A DNA stretch of 22,264 nucleotides from Sulfuricurvum sp. GTDB lineage: Bacteria > Campylobacterota > Campylobacteria > Campylobacterales > Sulfurimonadaceae. Of this stretch, positions 7,490-16,723 are shown one piece after another (the stretch's first letter is position 1; each line of letters begins with the position of its first letter). The notes under the pieces are model-generated. The model made no database searches and was not told the DNA's origin. It worked only from the letters and a program-made list of their open reading frames with translations. The stretch lies in contig JAUXSZ010000209.1 of assembly GCA_030679635.1 (NCBI GenBank), forward strand, positions 1 through 22,264. Reading direction: 5' to 3'. The position numbers and the translations under genes were made by a program.

Positions 7490-8085
7490 ATGGATTTATC
7501 GGTAAATTTATCGACTTTTTTCCGATACCAGAATGCAAAAGCCAGAATGCTTCCAAGATGTCCCAAAGCCATATCTTTTTGGGCATCCCATTCATCCCCT
7601 TGCGTCCCTAAAAATGCGGTACCGAGTTCTGCATGGGTAATCTCTGTCGCACCCCACTCTATTACTTCATAGGTTCCAGAGCCAGCGAAAAGAAAGATAA
7701 AGGTGAAGAGCAGCGCAAATTTTTTTGATTTTTGAAAGGTCACGAAGAGCTCATAAAACGGAAGAAAGATTAAAAATCCGAATAAAAAGTGGATAAGACG
7801 ATCATAATGGTTGCGTTCGAATCCAAAAAAATGGGTAATGGAAGAGAACCAAGGCATTTCGCTGTAGGTATAATGGGCACCGATGCCATGCAATACGAAA
7901 AAAATAAAAAGCATCCACAGACTCACCGCAGAGAAGGTGACCCGTCGATCAGCCCAAATGAGAACAGGGAGGGCGATAACAACTAAAATGTTTTCCAATA
8001 CCCAATCATCTCGGTACCATGGATTTATACTCAGATACAGCCATATTATAAGATAAGCGGTCAATAAAAGATGTTTTAGTTTCAT
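7483..8085 (-). CDS. DUF2238 (YjdF-like) integral membrane protein
   Basis: A 200-residue membrane protein with about six hydrophobic segments, matching the DUF2238/YjdF family by HYDRLIHFLFGF and GTYEVIEWGATE and by the tail motif GTQGDEWDAQKDMALGHLG. No biochemical function is established for this family. The conserved His, Asp and Glu in the loops suggest a possible metal or catalytic site, which is inference. The frame stays open to 8199, but that upstream part is the tRNA-Asp gene read as protein (the telltale GGREFESRRLRH), so ATG 8085 is the start. The Shine-Dalgarno is weak. It begins 52 bases after tRNA-Asp with no hairpin between, so it may be expressed from the tRNA promoter. Confidence 0.88.
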   Translation of the reverse strand: MKLKHLLLTAYLIIWLYLSINPWYRDDWVLENILVVIALPVLIWADRRVTFSAVSLWMLFIFFVLHGIGAHYTYSEMPWFSSITHFFGFERNHYDRLIHFLFGFLIFLPFYELFVTFQKSKKFALLFTFIFLFAGSGTYEVIEWGATEITHAELGTAFLGTQGDEWDAQKDMALGHLGSILAFAFWYRKKVDKFTDKSIQ

Positions 8086-8137
8086 GAATGAATGATAACA
8101 CAAATAAATAGGAAAAAGAGGAAGAGGGTGAAATATG

Positions 8138-8214
8138 TGGCGCAGCCGACGAGACTCGAACTCGCGACCTCCTGCGTGACAGGCAGGCGTTCTAACCAAC
8201 TGAACTACGGCTGC
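8138..8214 (-). tRNA. tRNA-Asp(GTC)
   Basis: 77 nt including an encoded CCA end. The acceptor stem GCAGCCG/CGGCTGC pairs perfectly, with G as discriminator as expected for Asp. The anticodon stem CCTGC/GCAGG holds the loop CTGTCAC, giving anticodon GTC. The T arm reads GCGAGTTCGAGTCTCGT. It is last in the four-tRNA transcript Lys-Glu-Val-Asp. Confidence 0.97.
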
Positions 8215-8221
8215 ACAACTA

Positions 8222-8297
8222 TGGTGGGAATTACAAGACTCGAACTTGTGACATCTACCTTGTAAGGGTAGCGCTCTACCAACTGAGCTAAACTCCC
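8222..8297 (-). tRNA. tRNA-Val(TAC)
   Basis: 76 nt with encoded CCA. The acceptor stem GGGAGTT/AATTCCC has one G-T pair, discriminator A. The anticodon stem CTACC/GGTAG frames the loop CTTACAA, anticodon TAC. The D arm has the usual AGCTCAGTTGGTAGAGC pattern. Seven bases separate it from tRNA-Asp. Confidence 0.97.
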
Positions 8298-8315
8298 ATG
8301 TCTCTTTTGAACAAA

Positions 8316-8391
8316 TGGCGACCCCTAAAGGATTTGAACCTCTGTTCCTACCATGAAGTGATAGTGTCCTTGGCCACTAGACGAAAGGGTC
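8316..8391 (-). tRNA. tRNA-Glu(TTC)
   Basis: 76 nt with encoded CCA. The acceptor stem GACCCTT/AGGGGTC has one T-G pair, discriminator G. The anticodon stem CTATC/GGTAG frames the loop ACTTCAT, anticodon TTC. The T loop reads GTTCAAATC. It lies between tRNA-Lys and tRNA-Val in the same transcript. Confidence 0.97.
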
Positions 8392-8404
8392 AATCAACTA
8401 CACA

Positions 8405-8480
8405 TGGTGTCCCGTGATGGATTCGAACCATCGACCCCTTCATTAAAAGTGAAATGCTCTACCAGCTGAGCTAACGGGAC
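8405..8480 (-). tRNA. tRNA-Lys(TTT)
   Basis: 76 nt with encoded CCA. The acceptor stem GTCCCGT/ACGGGAC is perfect, discriminator A. The anticodon loop is CTTTTAA, anticodon TTT, on a stem TTTCA/TGAAG with one wobble pair. It is the first tRNA of the cluster, about 40 bases downstream of the strong promoter at 8520-8548. Confidence 0.97.
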
Positions 8481-8519
8481 CTCTACAAATCTCCAAAAAG
8501 CGGCGATTGTGAGGGCGAA

Positions 8520-8548
8520 ATTATAGGGTAAACGAGCTCTATTGTCAA
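8520..8548 (-). promoter_or_regulatory. Perfect consensus sigma-70 promoter of the tRNA cluster
   Basis: On the minus strand TTGACA (8543-8548) and TATAAT (8520-8525) are separated by exactly 17 bp, an ideal consensus. The bases after the -10 box (TTCGCCCTCAC) are GC-rich, like the discriminators of stable-RNA promoters under stringent control. It lies 11 bases beyond the cinA stop and fires towards tRNA-Lys. Confidence 0.9.
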
Positions 8549-8559
8549 GCTAAAATGGT

Positions 8560-9654
8560 TTAATGGGCAAAAAACAATTCTCTGTCGCTGTTAATGAGCA
8601 TTTTGACGGCCATCAGAACGCTTTGCTCCTGGATGTAATTTCGGTCACCGTGAAACATAAATCGCTCTGTATGTACGGATGTTTTGGAGCGGGCGCTGAT
8701 ATAAACGGTTCCTACGGGTTTGGCATCGCTTCCTCCCGTAGGTCCTGCGACACCGCTGATGGCGAGTGAATAATCGGCATAGCTGACGTTCATAGCCCCC
8801 TCGGACATCTGATTGACCACTTCGGCACTCACGGCACCGTGCGATTCGAGTGACGCGTCATCAACAGCGAGCCAATTGGCTTTTAGGATATTGTCATAGG
8901 TAATCAACGAACCTTCGAATACAGAGGAGGCACCGCTGTGGGAGGTAAAATAATAGGCAAGTAAACCGCCGCTACAACTCTCTGCAAAGGAGAGTTTTTT
9001 GTTGTGTTTATGGAGGCGTTCGATGATAAACGCGGCAATATCGCCCGCCGTGATCACTTTATGACTCATCAGCCCTTTTACCGAAGCGATGAACTGGGAA
9101 AGGTTCCCGTGTTTGCGCGTATAAATTTTGAGTTTAAGCCACCCCTCACACAATTCGCTGAACTCCAATCGGACATCAAAGGTTTGCGATAGCGGTTCTA
9201 ACAACGTTTGAGCACTGGAAATCTCTTCGTTGAAAATATGGATGACAGCATTGCGATGCTCATCCTCAATCAAAATGGGGGGAAGCGGTTTCCCCTCATG
9301 GGCTAAAATGACATTAATGTCTGAGGTATTGTAATGGAGTAAATAGCTCCCGTTCTCCAAGAGGCTGGCACGCGAGGGGATAAGCATTTGGTCCTTGAGG
9401 ATTTGATTATCGGCGGTAACCGTACTCAGGAGTTTTCCGACGATCGTAAAGGTGCTTTTGGTGGTGATAATAACCAGTTTTGATTCGTGTTTTAGGAGCT
9501 CTTCTAAATGGAGAAACAACCCTTTGTCCGATTCATCAAAATAACAGATAGAGTCAATGGTGGCGAGGGTGGTTTTGAGTATTCGCAAGATGTAGCGTTC
9601 GTATGCTTCATTGAGCGTCAGTCGATTGCCGACAAAAATAATGTCCCGTTTCAT
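8560..9654 (-). CDS. cinA: CinA-family protein: degenerate MoCF-like N-terminus, PncC-type amidohydrolase C-terminus
   Basis: 364 residues. The C-terminal half (about residues 205-364) is a CinA/PncC nicotinamide-nucleotide amidohydrolase domain, which recycles NMN to nicotinate mononucleotide. It has AESCSGG (224-230), EGSLITYDNILK, HGAVSAEVV, SGVAGPTGG and KPVGTVYIS. The N-terminal half sits where the MoCF/ADP-ribose pyrophosphatase domain belongs, but the expected GDELL and TTGGLGPTxDD motifs are gone (TTKSTFTIVGK stands in place of the second), so that activity is doubtful. ATG 9654 follows GGAAAAAGC and is preferred to the frame opening at 9690. A TTGCTG (9705-9710), 18-bp spacer, TATACT (9681-9686) promoter candidate lies upstream, divergent from ileS. 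Confidence 0.85.
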   Translation of the reverse strand: MKRDIIFVGNRLTLNEAYERYILRILKTTLATIDSICYFDESDKGLFLHLEELLKHESKLVIITTKSTFTIVGKLLSTVTADNQILKDQMLIPSRASLLENGSYLLHYNTSDINVILAHEGKPLPPILIEDEHRNAVIHIFNEEISSAQTLLEPLSQTFDVRLEFSELCEGWLKLKIYTRKHGNLSQFIASVKGLMSHKVITAGDIAAFIIERLHKHNKKLSFAESCSGGLLAYYFTSHSGASSVFEGSLITYDNILKANWLAVDDASLESHGAVSAEVVNQMSEGAMNVSYADYSLAISGVAGPTGGSDAKPVGTVYISARSKTSVHTERFMFHGDRNYIQEQSVLMAVKMLINSDRELFFAH

Positions 9655-9680
9655 GCTTTTTCCGGTAATGAATTTGAGAT

Positions 9681-9710
9681 AGTATAGCATAGCTGCCCAT
9701 GTGACAGCAA
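9681..9710 (-). promoter_or_regulatory. Candidate promoter of the cinA-family gene
   Basis: On the minus strand TTGCTG (9705-9710) and TATACT (9681-9686) have an 18-bp spacer, and the ATG follows 26 bases after the -10 box. The match is moderate. It shares the 115-base divergent gap with the ileS promoter. Confidence 0.45.
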
Positions 9711-9729
9711 AATTTAATCCCCAAACAGC

Positions 9730-9735
9730 TATAAT
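9730..9735 (+). promoter_or_regulatory. -10 box for the ileS operon
   Basis: A perfect TATAAT at 9730-9735, about 35 bases before the ileS ATG. No good -35 box stands at 16-19 bp; the upstream region is AT-rich, as is common for sigma-70 promoters of this phylum. It is the only clear promoter seen for the nine-gene run to 19480. Confidence 0.55.
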
Positions 9736-9769
9736 TCGCCACTTTTATACGCATATTTTAAGGGATGAG

Positions 9770-12529
9770 ATGGATTACAAAGAGACCCTCCTGCTACCTC
9801 AGACAGAGTTTCCGATGCGCGGAAATTTGGTTCAAAATGAGCCGCAACGTTATGCTGCGTGGATTGCCAAAGATGTTTACGGCAAGATGAAAACCAATCG
9901 CAAAGGCGCAGCATCGTTTACTCTGCACGATGGTCCCCCTTATGCCAACGGACATACCCATATCGGGCATGCACTCAATAAAATTCTCAAAGACATTATT
10001 GTCAAATACAACTATTTTAACGGCAAATCGGTCCGTTTTACCCCAGGCTGGGATTGTCACGGTCTACCGATCGAGCAGCAAGTCGAGAAAAAGCTGGGAG
10101 GAAAGCAAAAAAAAGAGCTCCTCAGCAAGGCAGAAGTCCGTAAACTATGCCGTGAACATGCCAGTGAATTTGTCACGATTCAGCGCGACGAATTTAAAAA
10201 GCTCGGGGTTATTGCAGACTGGGACAACCCTTATCTGACGATGGATTATAAGTTTGAAGCCAATATCTATCGTACCCTTTGTGCGGTAGCGAAAAAAGGG
10301 CTTTTGATCGAGCGATCCAAGCCTGTCTACTGGAGCTGGGCTGAGCGTACGGCGCTTGCCGAAGCAGAAGTTGAGTACGAAGACAAAGAGGACTATTCGA
10401 TTTATGTCGCGTTTGAGCTCAGTGATGAGGCAAAAATACGTCTTGGTATCGAGGGGAAGGCCGCTGTCGTTATTTGGACGACGACACCGTGGACGCTCCC
10501 TGCCAATACAGGGATATCCCTCAATCCCGATGAAGTGTATGTACGAACGAACGATGGCTACATTGTTGCCGAAAAACAGTATGACTCTATGATAGAAGAG
10601 GGGATTTTCAGCGGTACGGTTGTTCAAAAAATCGATGCTGCAATGTTTGAAAATCTTTATGCGATCAATCCTCTCAACGGCCGAGGTTCCCATCTCGTTT
10701 TGGGCGAACACGTTTTGATGGAAAACGGTTCGGGTTGTGTTCACACGGCACCGGGACACGGTGAAGACGACTACCGTGTCGGGCTTCTCTATAATCTCGA
10801 GGTTGTGATGCCTGTCGATGAGACGGGATGCTACGATATTACGGTAGTTACCGAAAGACTGTTGCCCGATCCGGAAACATTTGTCGGAATGCACATCTTC
10901 AAAGCCAATGAACCGATCCTCGCATTATTGGGAGAGAGTTTACTTAAAGTCTCCAAGTTCCGCCACTCTTATCCCCATTGCTGGCGTTCACATACGCCGT
11001 TGATCTTCCGTGCGACGAAGCAGTGGTTTATCTCTGTCGACGGTATCCCTGCAGGTGAGTCTAAAACGCTACGCGAGATAGCGTTGGATGAAGTGGCGAA
11101 AACGGCGTTTTATCCCGAAACAGGACGAAACCGTCTGAACTCTATGGTTGAAAACCGCCCCGATTGGTGTATCTCCCGTCAGCGTGACTGGGGTGTACCT
11201 ATCGCTCTTTTCCGTGTCAAAGAGACCGGTGTGGTGATTTTAGATGAGAAGGTGCTCAATTTTATCGCCATGATTTTTGAGATGCACGGAAGCGATGCAT
11301 GGTACTCCATGAGTATTGCCGAGCTCCTTTATCCTGGGTGCCCTCATAAAGCGGAGGATTTGGAAAAAGTAACGGACATTCTGGATGTATGGTTTGACAG
11401 CGGTTCGACATGGAATGCGGTCCTAAAATCACGCAATTACGATGCGGGAAGCTACTCTGCCGACCTCTATGTCGAAGGGTCTGATCAGCACCGCGGATGG
11501 TTCCAATCTTCTCTATTTTTGAGTACGGCGGTTGAGCATGTCGCTCCCTATAAAGCCCTCTTGACGCACGGATTTACCGTTGACGAAAAGGGCGAAAAAA
11601 TGTCAAAGTCCAAAGGGAATGTTGTCGCTCCCGACACGGTGCTCAAAGAGTACGGATCGGAGATTTTGCGTTTATGGGTTGCGATGAGCGACTATCAGGG
11701 GGATCTCAAGATTTCGGGCAATATCTTGAAGCAAACCGCAGAGCAATACCGCAAACTCCGTAACACGTTCCGTATCATGCTGGCGAATATCGACGGGTTA
11801 GAGACCATCGTCTCCTACCGTGAAATGGGCGAACTCGATCGCTGGATTGTTGCACGCTCCAAAGAGGTTTTTGACGAGACCCATCGTTTGTTCGGCGAAT
11901 ACAACTTTGTTCACGGGATGAGCGGCTTGAATTATTTCATCGTCAATGAACTCAGCGGAGTTTACATCGATATTACGAAAGACCGTATGTACTGTGATGG
12001 GAAAGATTCCATTGAGCGCCGTTCTTCTCAGAGCGCGATGGCGATTATTGCGCGCTCAATGTTGGGACTTATCGCCCCGATCCTCACCTATACGGCCGAT
12101 GAAATTTTGGACAATGCCCCTGCGCTTCTTAAAGGGGGCGCAACCGATATTTTTGATGTGACGTATGCTTCGATTGAACCCGTTGAAAGCAACTGGGATG
12201 ACAGCTACATGAAAGCGGTTCGTGTCGGTCTCAATGAAGTGGTCGATGGTTTGAAAAAAGAGAAGACGATTAAAAACAATCTCGAATTGGTGGTTTCCAC
12301 TACGGCACCTCAAATCTTCGCGGCTAAAATCAGCGATGTGGAGGAGTATTTAGTCGTTTCAGGGGTCAATAATCTCTCACCTGCCAACGTTTTAGGAAAG
12401 TTTGACGTAGAGGGGGTCGAGTTTAGCATCTCTCTCGCCCTTACGGCAAAATGTCCGCGCTGTTGGAAATACCATAGCGAAAATGAAGAGACTCTGTGCG
12501 GGCGTTGTGCGTCGGTGGTAGGCGAATGA
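9770..12529 (+). CDS. ileS: Isoleucyl-tRNA synthetase
   Basis: Cytosolic class I synthetase charging tRNA-Ile, 919 residues, a normal bacterial length. The HIGH signature is at 64-67 and KMSKS at 610-614. The editing domain includes VIWTTTPWTLPANTG, and a DVWFDSGSTW segment follows. The C-terminal zinc finger is intact with CPRC (895-898) and CGRC (910-913). ATG 9770 has AAGGGA at 9759-9764. The frame is open to 9701, but that part overlaps the promoter, so the shorter start is chosen. The stop overlaps the next tiny ORF (ATGA at 12526-12529), so the genes downstream are coupled. Confidence 0.97.
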   Translation: MDYKETLLLPQTEFPMRGNLVQNEPQRYAAWIAKDVYGKMKTNRKGAASFTLHDGPPYANGHTHIGHALNKILKDIIVKYNYFNGKSVRFTPGWDCHGLPIEQQVEKKLGGKQKKELLSKAEVRKLCREHASEFVTIQRDEFKKLGVIADWDNPYLTMDYKFEANIYRTLCAVAKKGLLIERSKPVYWSWAERTALAEAEVEYEDKEDYSIYVAFELSDEAKIRLGIEGKAAVVIWTTTPWTLPANTGISLNPDEVYVRTNDGYIVAEKQYDSMIEEGIFSGTVVQKIDAAMFENLYAINPLNGRGSHLVLGEHVLMENGSGCVHTAPGHGEDDYRVGLLYNLEVVMPVDETGCYDITVVTERLLPDPETFVGMHIFKANEPILALLGESLLKVSKFRHSYPHCWRSHTPLIFRATKQWFISVDGIPAGESKTLREIALDEVAKTAFYPETGRNRLNSMVENRPDWCISRQRDWGVPIALFRVKETGVVILDEKVLNFIAMIFEMHGSDAWYSMSIAELLYPGCPHKAEDLEKVTDILDVWFDSGSTWNAVLKSRNYDAGSYSADLYVEGSDQHRGWFQSSLFLSTAVEHVAPYKALLTHGFTVDEKGEKMSKSKGNVVAPDTVLKEYGSEILRLWVAMSDYQGDLKISGNILKQTAEQYRKLRNTFRIMLANIDGLETIVSYREMGELDRWIVARSKEVFDETHRLFGEYNFVHGMSGLNYFIVNELSGVYIDITKDRMYCDGKDSIERRSSQSAMAIIARSMLGLIAPILTYTADEILDNAPALLKGGATDIFDVTYASIEPVESNWDDSYMKAVRVGLNEVVDGLKKEKTIKNNLELVVSTTAPQIFAAKISDVEEYLVVSGVNNLSPANVLGKFDVEGVEFSISLALTAKCPRCWKYHSENEETLCGRCASVVGE

Positions 12530-12647
12530 TTGACGTAACGCAGAGTGTTCCTGTGAGTTTCATCATAGGGACTATAGGCGTTATTTTTGCTGTGATTGCT
12601 TTGGGTATTTTCATGATAAAACTAGCAAAACGTAAGAAGGAGAACAG

Positions 12648-12651
<4 letters not shown>
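12526..12651 (+). CDS. 41-residue single-span membrane peptide between ileS and gatA
   Basis: A short ORF of 41 codons, overlapping the ileS stop (ATGA at 12526-12529) and the gatA start (ATGA at 12648-12651). The peptide has a polar N-terminus (MIDVTQSVP), one hydrophobic span at about residues 11-31 and a basic tail (KLAKRKKENR), giving a predicted N-out/C-in topology by the positive-inside rule. The gatA Shine-Dalgarno AAGGAG (12637-12642) lies within its last codons. I recall a short hypothetical gene at the same place in Campylobacter jejuni (Cj1060c), which would support it as real. No function is known to me. Confidence 0.75.
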
Positions 12652-13988
<1,337 letters not shown>

Positions 13989-13991
13989 TCC

Positions 13992-15437
13992 ATGAATATA
14001 CGTAAACGCGCACTAACATTTGAAGATGTACTTCTGATTCCAAAATACTCTGAGGTCCTCCCGAGAGATGTCAGTCTTAAAACGATGTTAACCCGTAATA
14101 TTCCTCTGAATATCCCTATGGTCTCAGCGGCTATGGATACGGTCACTGAGTATCAAGCGGCAATCGCGATGGCTCACTTGGGTGGAATAGGGATTATTCA
14201 TAAAAATATGGATATCGAAACGCAGGTTAAGCAAGTTAAAAAAGTCAAAAAATCGGAAAGCGGAATTATCATCGATCCGATTTTTGTTCATCCGGAGGCT
14301 ACGCTGGCCGAGGCAGAATCATTGATGAATGAGTTCCGCATTTCCGGTGTTCCCGTTGTGGACGCCCATAATAAACTCTTGGGGATTTTGACCAACCGCG
14401 ATATGCGTTTTGAAAAAGATTTGACCAAAAAAGCGCATGTAGTAATGACCGCTATGCCGTTGATTACGGCAAAAGCGGGAATTACCCTCGAAGAAGCGGC
14501 TCAAATTATGCATAAAAATAAGATAGAGAAACTCCCTATTATCGATGATAACGGCCTTTTAAAAGGGCTTGTTACGATCAAAGATATCAAAAAACGGATT
14601 GAATACCCTCATGCGAATAAAGATGATTTCGGCCGTCTTCGTGTGGGTGCTGCAATCGGTGTTGGACAGCTTGATCGTGCGCAGGCCTTGGTCGATGCAG
14701 GAGTTGACGTGCTGGTTCTTGATTCTGCACACGGCCATTCCAAAGGGATTCTTGATACGGTCAGAGCGATTAAAAAACAGATGGTTGTGGATGTTATTGC
14801 CGGAAATGTGGCAACAGCGGAAGCTACCCAAGCGTTAATCGATGCGGGTGCCGATGGGGTTAAAGTGGGCATCGGACCGGGATCAATCTGTACGACGCGT
14901 ATCGTTGCGGGTGTGGGCGTACCTCAGATATCTGCAATTGATGAATGTGCAGCTGTCGGACGCATTCACGGTGTCCCTATTATCGCCGATGGCGGTATTC
15001 GTTATTCGGGAGACATTGCCAAAGCATTGGCGGTGGGTGCCAGTGCCATTATGGCCGGTTCATTGCTCGCAGGTACCGAAGAATCACCGGGTGATACGAT
15101 CATGTTTCAGGGGCGTCAGTATAAATCGTACCGCGGAATGGGTTCTCTGGGAGCGATGACAAAAGGGTCAATGGACCGTTATTTTCAAGAGGGGACCGCT
15201 GCGGACAAATTGGTCCCTGAGGGGATCGAGGGTCGTGTACCGTATCGCGGAACGATCGCTGCGGTTGTTCATCAGATGATGGGCGGACTGCGCTCTTCTA
15301 TGGGATATTGCGGTTCTGAGAGCATTACGGCATTTTGGGACAAAGCGGAATTTGTCGAGATTACCAGTGCAGGACTCAAAGAGTCCCATGTTCATGATGT
15401 TATCATCACACAAGAAGCACCAAATTATCACGTTTAA
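13992..15437 (+). CDS. guaB: Inosine-5'-monophosphate dehydrogenase
   Basis: Oxidises IMP to XMP with NAD, the committed step to GMP; 481 residues. The TIM-barrel catalytic core carries GIGPGSICTTR with catalytic Cys300. The paired CBS domains are inserted at about residues 92-205, and the NAD/IMP loop FQGRQYKSYRGMGS and the flap segment near RVPYRG are present. It begins with the conserved ALTFEDVLLIP. It is 3 bases after gatA and 12 before metY, so it lies in the same transcript. Confidence 0.97.
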   Translation: MNIRKRALTFEDVLLIPKYSEVLPRDVSLKTMLTRNIPLNIPMVSAAMDTVTEYQAAIAMAHLGGIGIIHKNMDIETQVKQVKKVKKSESGIIIDPIFVHPEATLAEAESLMNEFRISGVPVVDAHNKLLGILTNRDMRFEKDLTKKAHVVMTAMPLITAKAGITLEEAAQIMHKNKIEKLPIIDDNGLLKGLVTIKDIKKRIEYPHANKDDFGRLRVGAAIGVGQLDRAQALVDAGVDVLVLDSAHGHSKGILDTVRAIKKQMVVDVIAGNVATAEATQALIDAGADGVKVGIGPGSICTTRIVAGVGVPQISAIDECAAVGRIHGVPIIADGGIRYSGDIAKALAVGASAIMAGSLLAGTEESPGDTIMFQGRQYKSYRGMGSLGAMTKGSMDRYFQEGTAADKLVPEGIEGRVPYRGTIAAVVHQMMGGLRSSMGYCGSESITAFWDKAEFVEITSAGLKESHVHDVIITQEAPNYHV

Positions 15438-15449
15438 AAAAGGGTAACC

Positions 15450-16715
15450 ATGCAATTGCAAACCGAAGCGCTTCACTCCGGATATGAAAAAGATTCTCAA
15501 AGAACGATGGCAGTGCCCATCTATCAAACAACGGCCTATGAGTTTCGAGATGTCGAACATGCGGCCAATCTTTTTGCTCTAAAAGAACTTGGGAATATTT
15601 ATACCCGTTTGAACAACCCGACAACGGATGTTTTTGAAAAACGGTTTGCGACGCTCGAGGGGGGTGCGGCAGCTCTCGCTACATCGAGCGGAATGGCCGC
15701 TATTTTTTATGCCATAGCCAATGCGGCGGAAGCGGGGGATAATATTCTTTGTGCCCGACAGCTGTATGGCGGATCACTGACGCAAGCTTCCCATACCCTT
15801 AAACGTTTTGGTATAGAAGCCCGTTTTTTCAATGTTCACAATCCTGATGAACTCGTATCGTTGATCGATGATAAAACCAAAGTGATCTTTTTTGAGAGCT
15901 TGACGAACCCGAGTATCGATGTCGCCGATATTGCTGCTATTGCCGCGATCGCTAAGAAACACGGTATTTTGAGTATCGTAGACAATACAGTAGCCACTCC
16001 TGTTTTGTGCCGGCCGTTTGAACATGGGATTGACATCGTCGTACACAGTGCCAGCAAATATACGACCGGGCAGGGGCTTGCCATCGGCGGGATCATGGTT
16101 GAGCGCCACGATTTGGTTGACTTTATCCGCTCTAACCCTCGTTATCCTCAGTTTAACGAGGGGGATGCAAGTTACCACGGATTGGTCTATGTCGATGTCC
16201 CTTTGCCGCTTTATACCCTTCGTGCCCGTTTGTCACTGTTACGGGATTTGGGTGCGGTGGTCTCTCCATTTAACTCATGGTTGTTTATTCAAGGGATTGA
16301 AACATTGTCATTGCGTATGCGCGAACATTCTCGTAATGCACAAGCAGTAGCCGAATTTTTAGAAGCGCATCCAAGTGTGAAAAAAGTCAATTATCCTGGT
16401 CTCAAAAGCAATGCAAACTATGTCAATGCACAGCGCTATTTTCAAGAGGGTATGGCGAGCGGATTGTTGAGTTTTGAAGTAGAGAGCTTGGAAAAAGCAA
16501 AACAGATCGTTGATGCAACCCAGCTTTTCTCATTGGTAGTTAACATCGGGGATTCAAAATCGATTATTACTCATCCCGCATCGACCACCCATCAGCAGCT
16601 AAGCCTCGATGAACTGATTGCCTGCGGTGTCCTTCCGGGACTTATCCGCCTGAGTATCGGATTGGAGTCAAGCGTGGATTTGATCAATGATTTGAAACAG
16701 GCATTGGACGCGTAA
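15450..16715 (+). CDS. metY: O-acetylhomoserine sulfhydrylase (PLP-dependent)
   Basis: Cys/Met-metabolism PLP enzyme that makes homocysteine from O-acetylhomoserine and sulfide; 421 residues, the usual length. It has YTRLNNPTTDVFE, the cofactor-binding SSGMAA, IVDNTVATP with Asp178, and HSASKYTTGQG with the Schiff-base Lys203. The length, longer than the roughly 390 of cystathionine gamma-synthase, and the adjacent metX favour direct sulfhydrylation, which suits a sulfide-exposed organism. An AAAAAAGGG site precedes the ATG. Confidence 0.93.
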   Translation: MQLQTEALHSGYEKDSQRTMAVPIYQTTAYEFRDVEHAANLFALKELGNIYTRLNNPTTDVFEKRFATLEGGAAALATSSGMAAIFYAIANAAEAGDNILCARQLYGGSLTQASHTLKRFGIEARFFNVHNPDELVSLIDDKTKVIFFESLTNPSIDVADIAAIAAIAKKHGILSIVDNTVATPVLCRPFEHGIDIVVHSASKYTTGQGLAIGGIMVERHDLVDFIRSNPRYPQFNEGDASYHGLVYVDVPLPLYTLRARLSLLRDLGAVVSPFNSWLFIQGIETLSLRMREHSRNAQAVAEFLEAHPSVKKVNYPGLKSNANYVNAQRYFQEGMASGLLSFEVESLEKAKQIVDATQLFSLVVNIGDSKSIITHPASTTHQQLSLDELIACGVLPGLIRLSIGLESSVDLINDLKQALDA

Positions 16716-16723
16716 AGAGAAAT

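Noticed and set aside
8086..8199. N-terminal extension of the DUF2238 ORF on the minus strand
   Set aside because: Most of it is the tRNA-Asp gene read in frame.
8138..8480. tRNA cluster as an integration site of a mobile island
   Set aside because: No integrase, no direct repeat of a tRNA 3' end, and no composition break seen nearby.
9701..9769. N-terminal extension of ileS
   Set aside because: It spans the -10 box and the divergent promoter region; the family start and ribosome site fit ATG 9770.
10145..10894. 249-codon minus-strand ORF opposite ileS
   Set aside because: Antisense shadow of a strongly conserved synthetase region.
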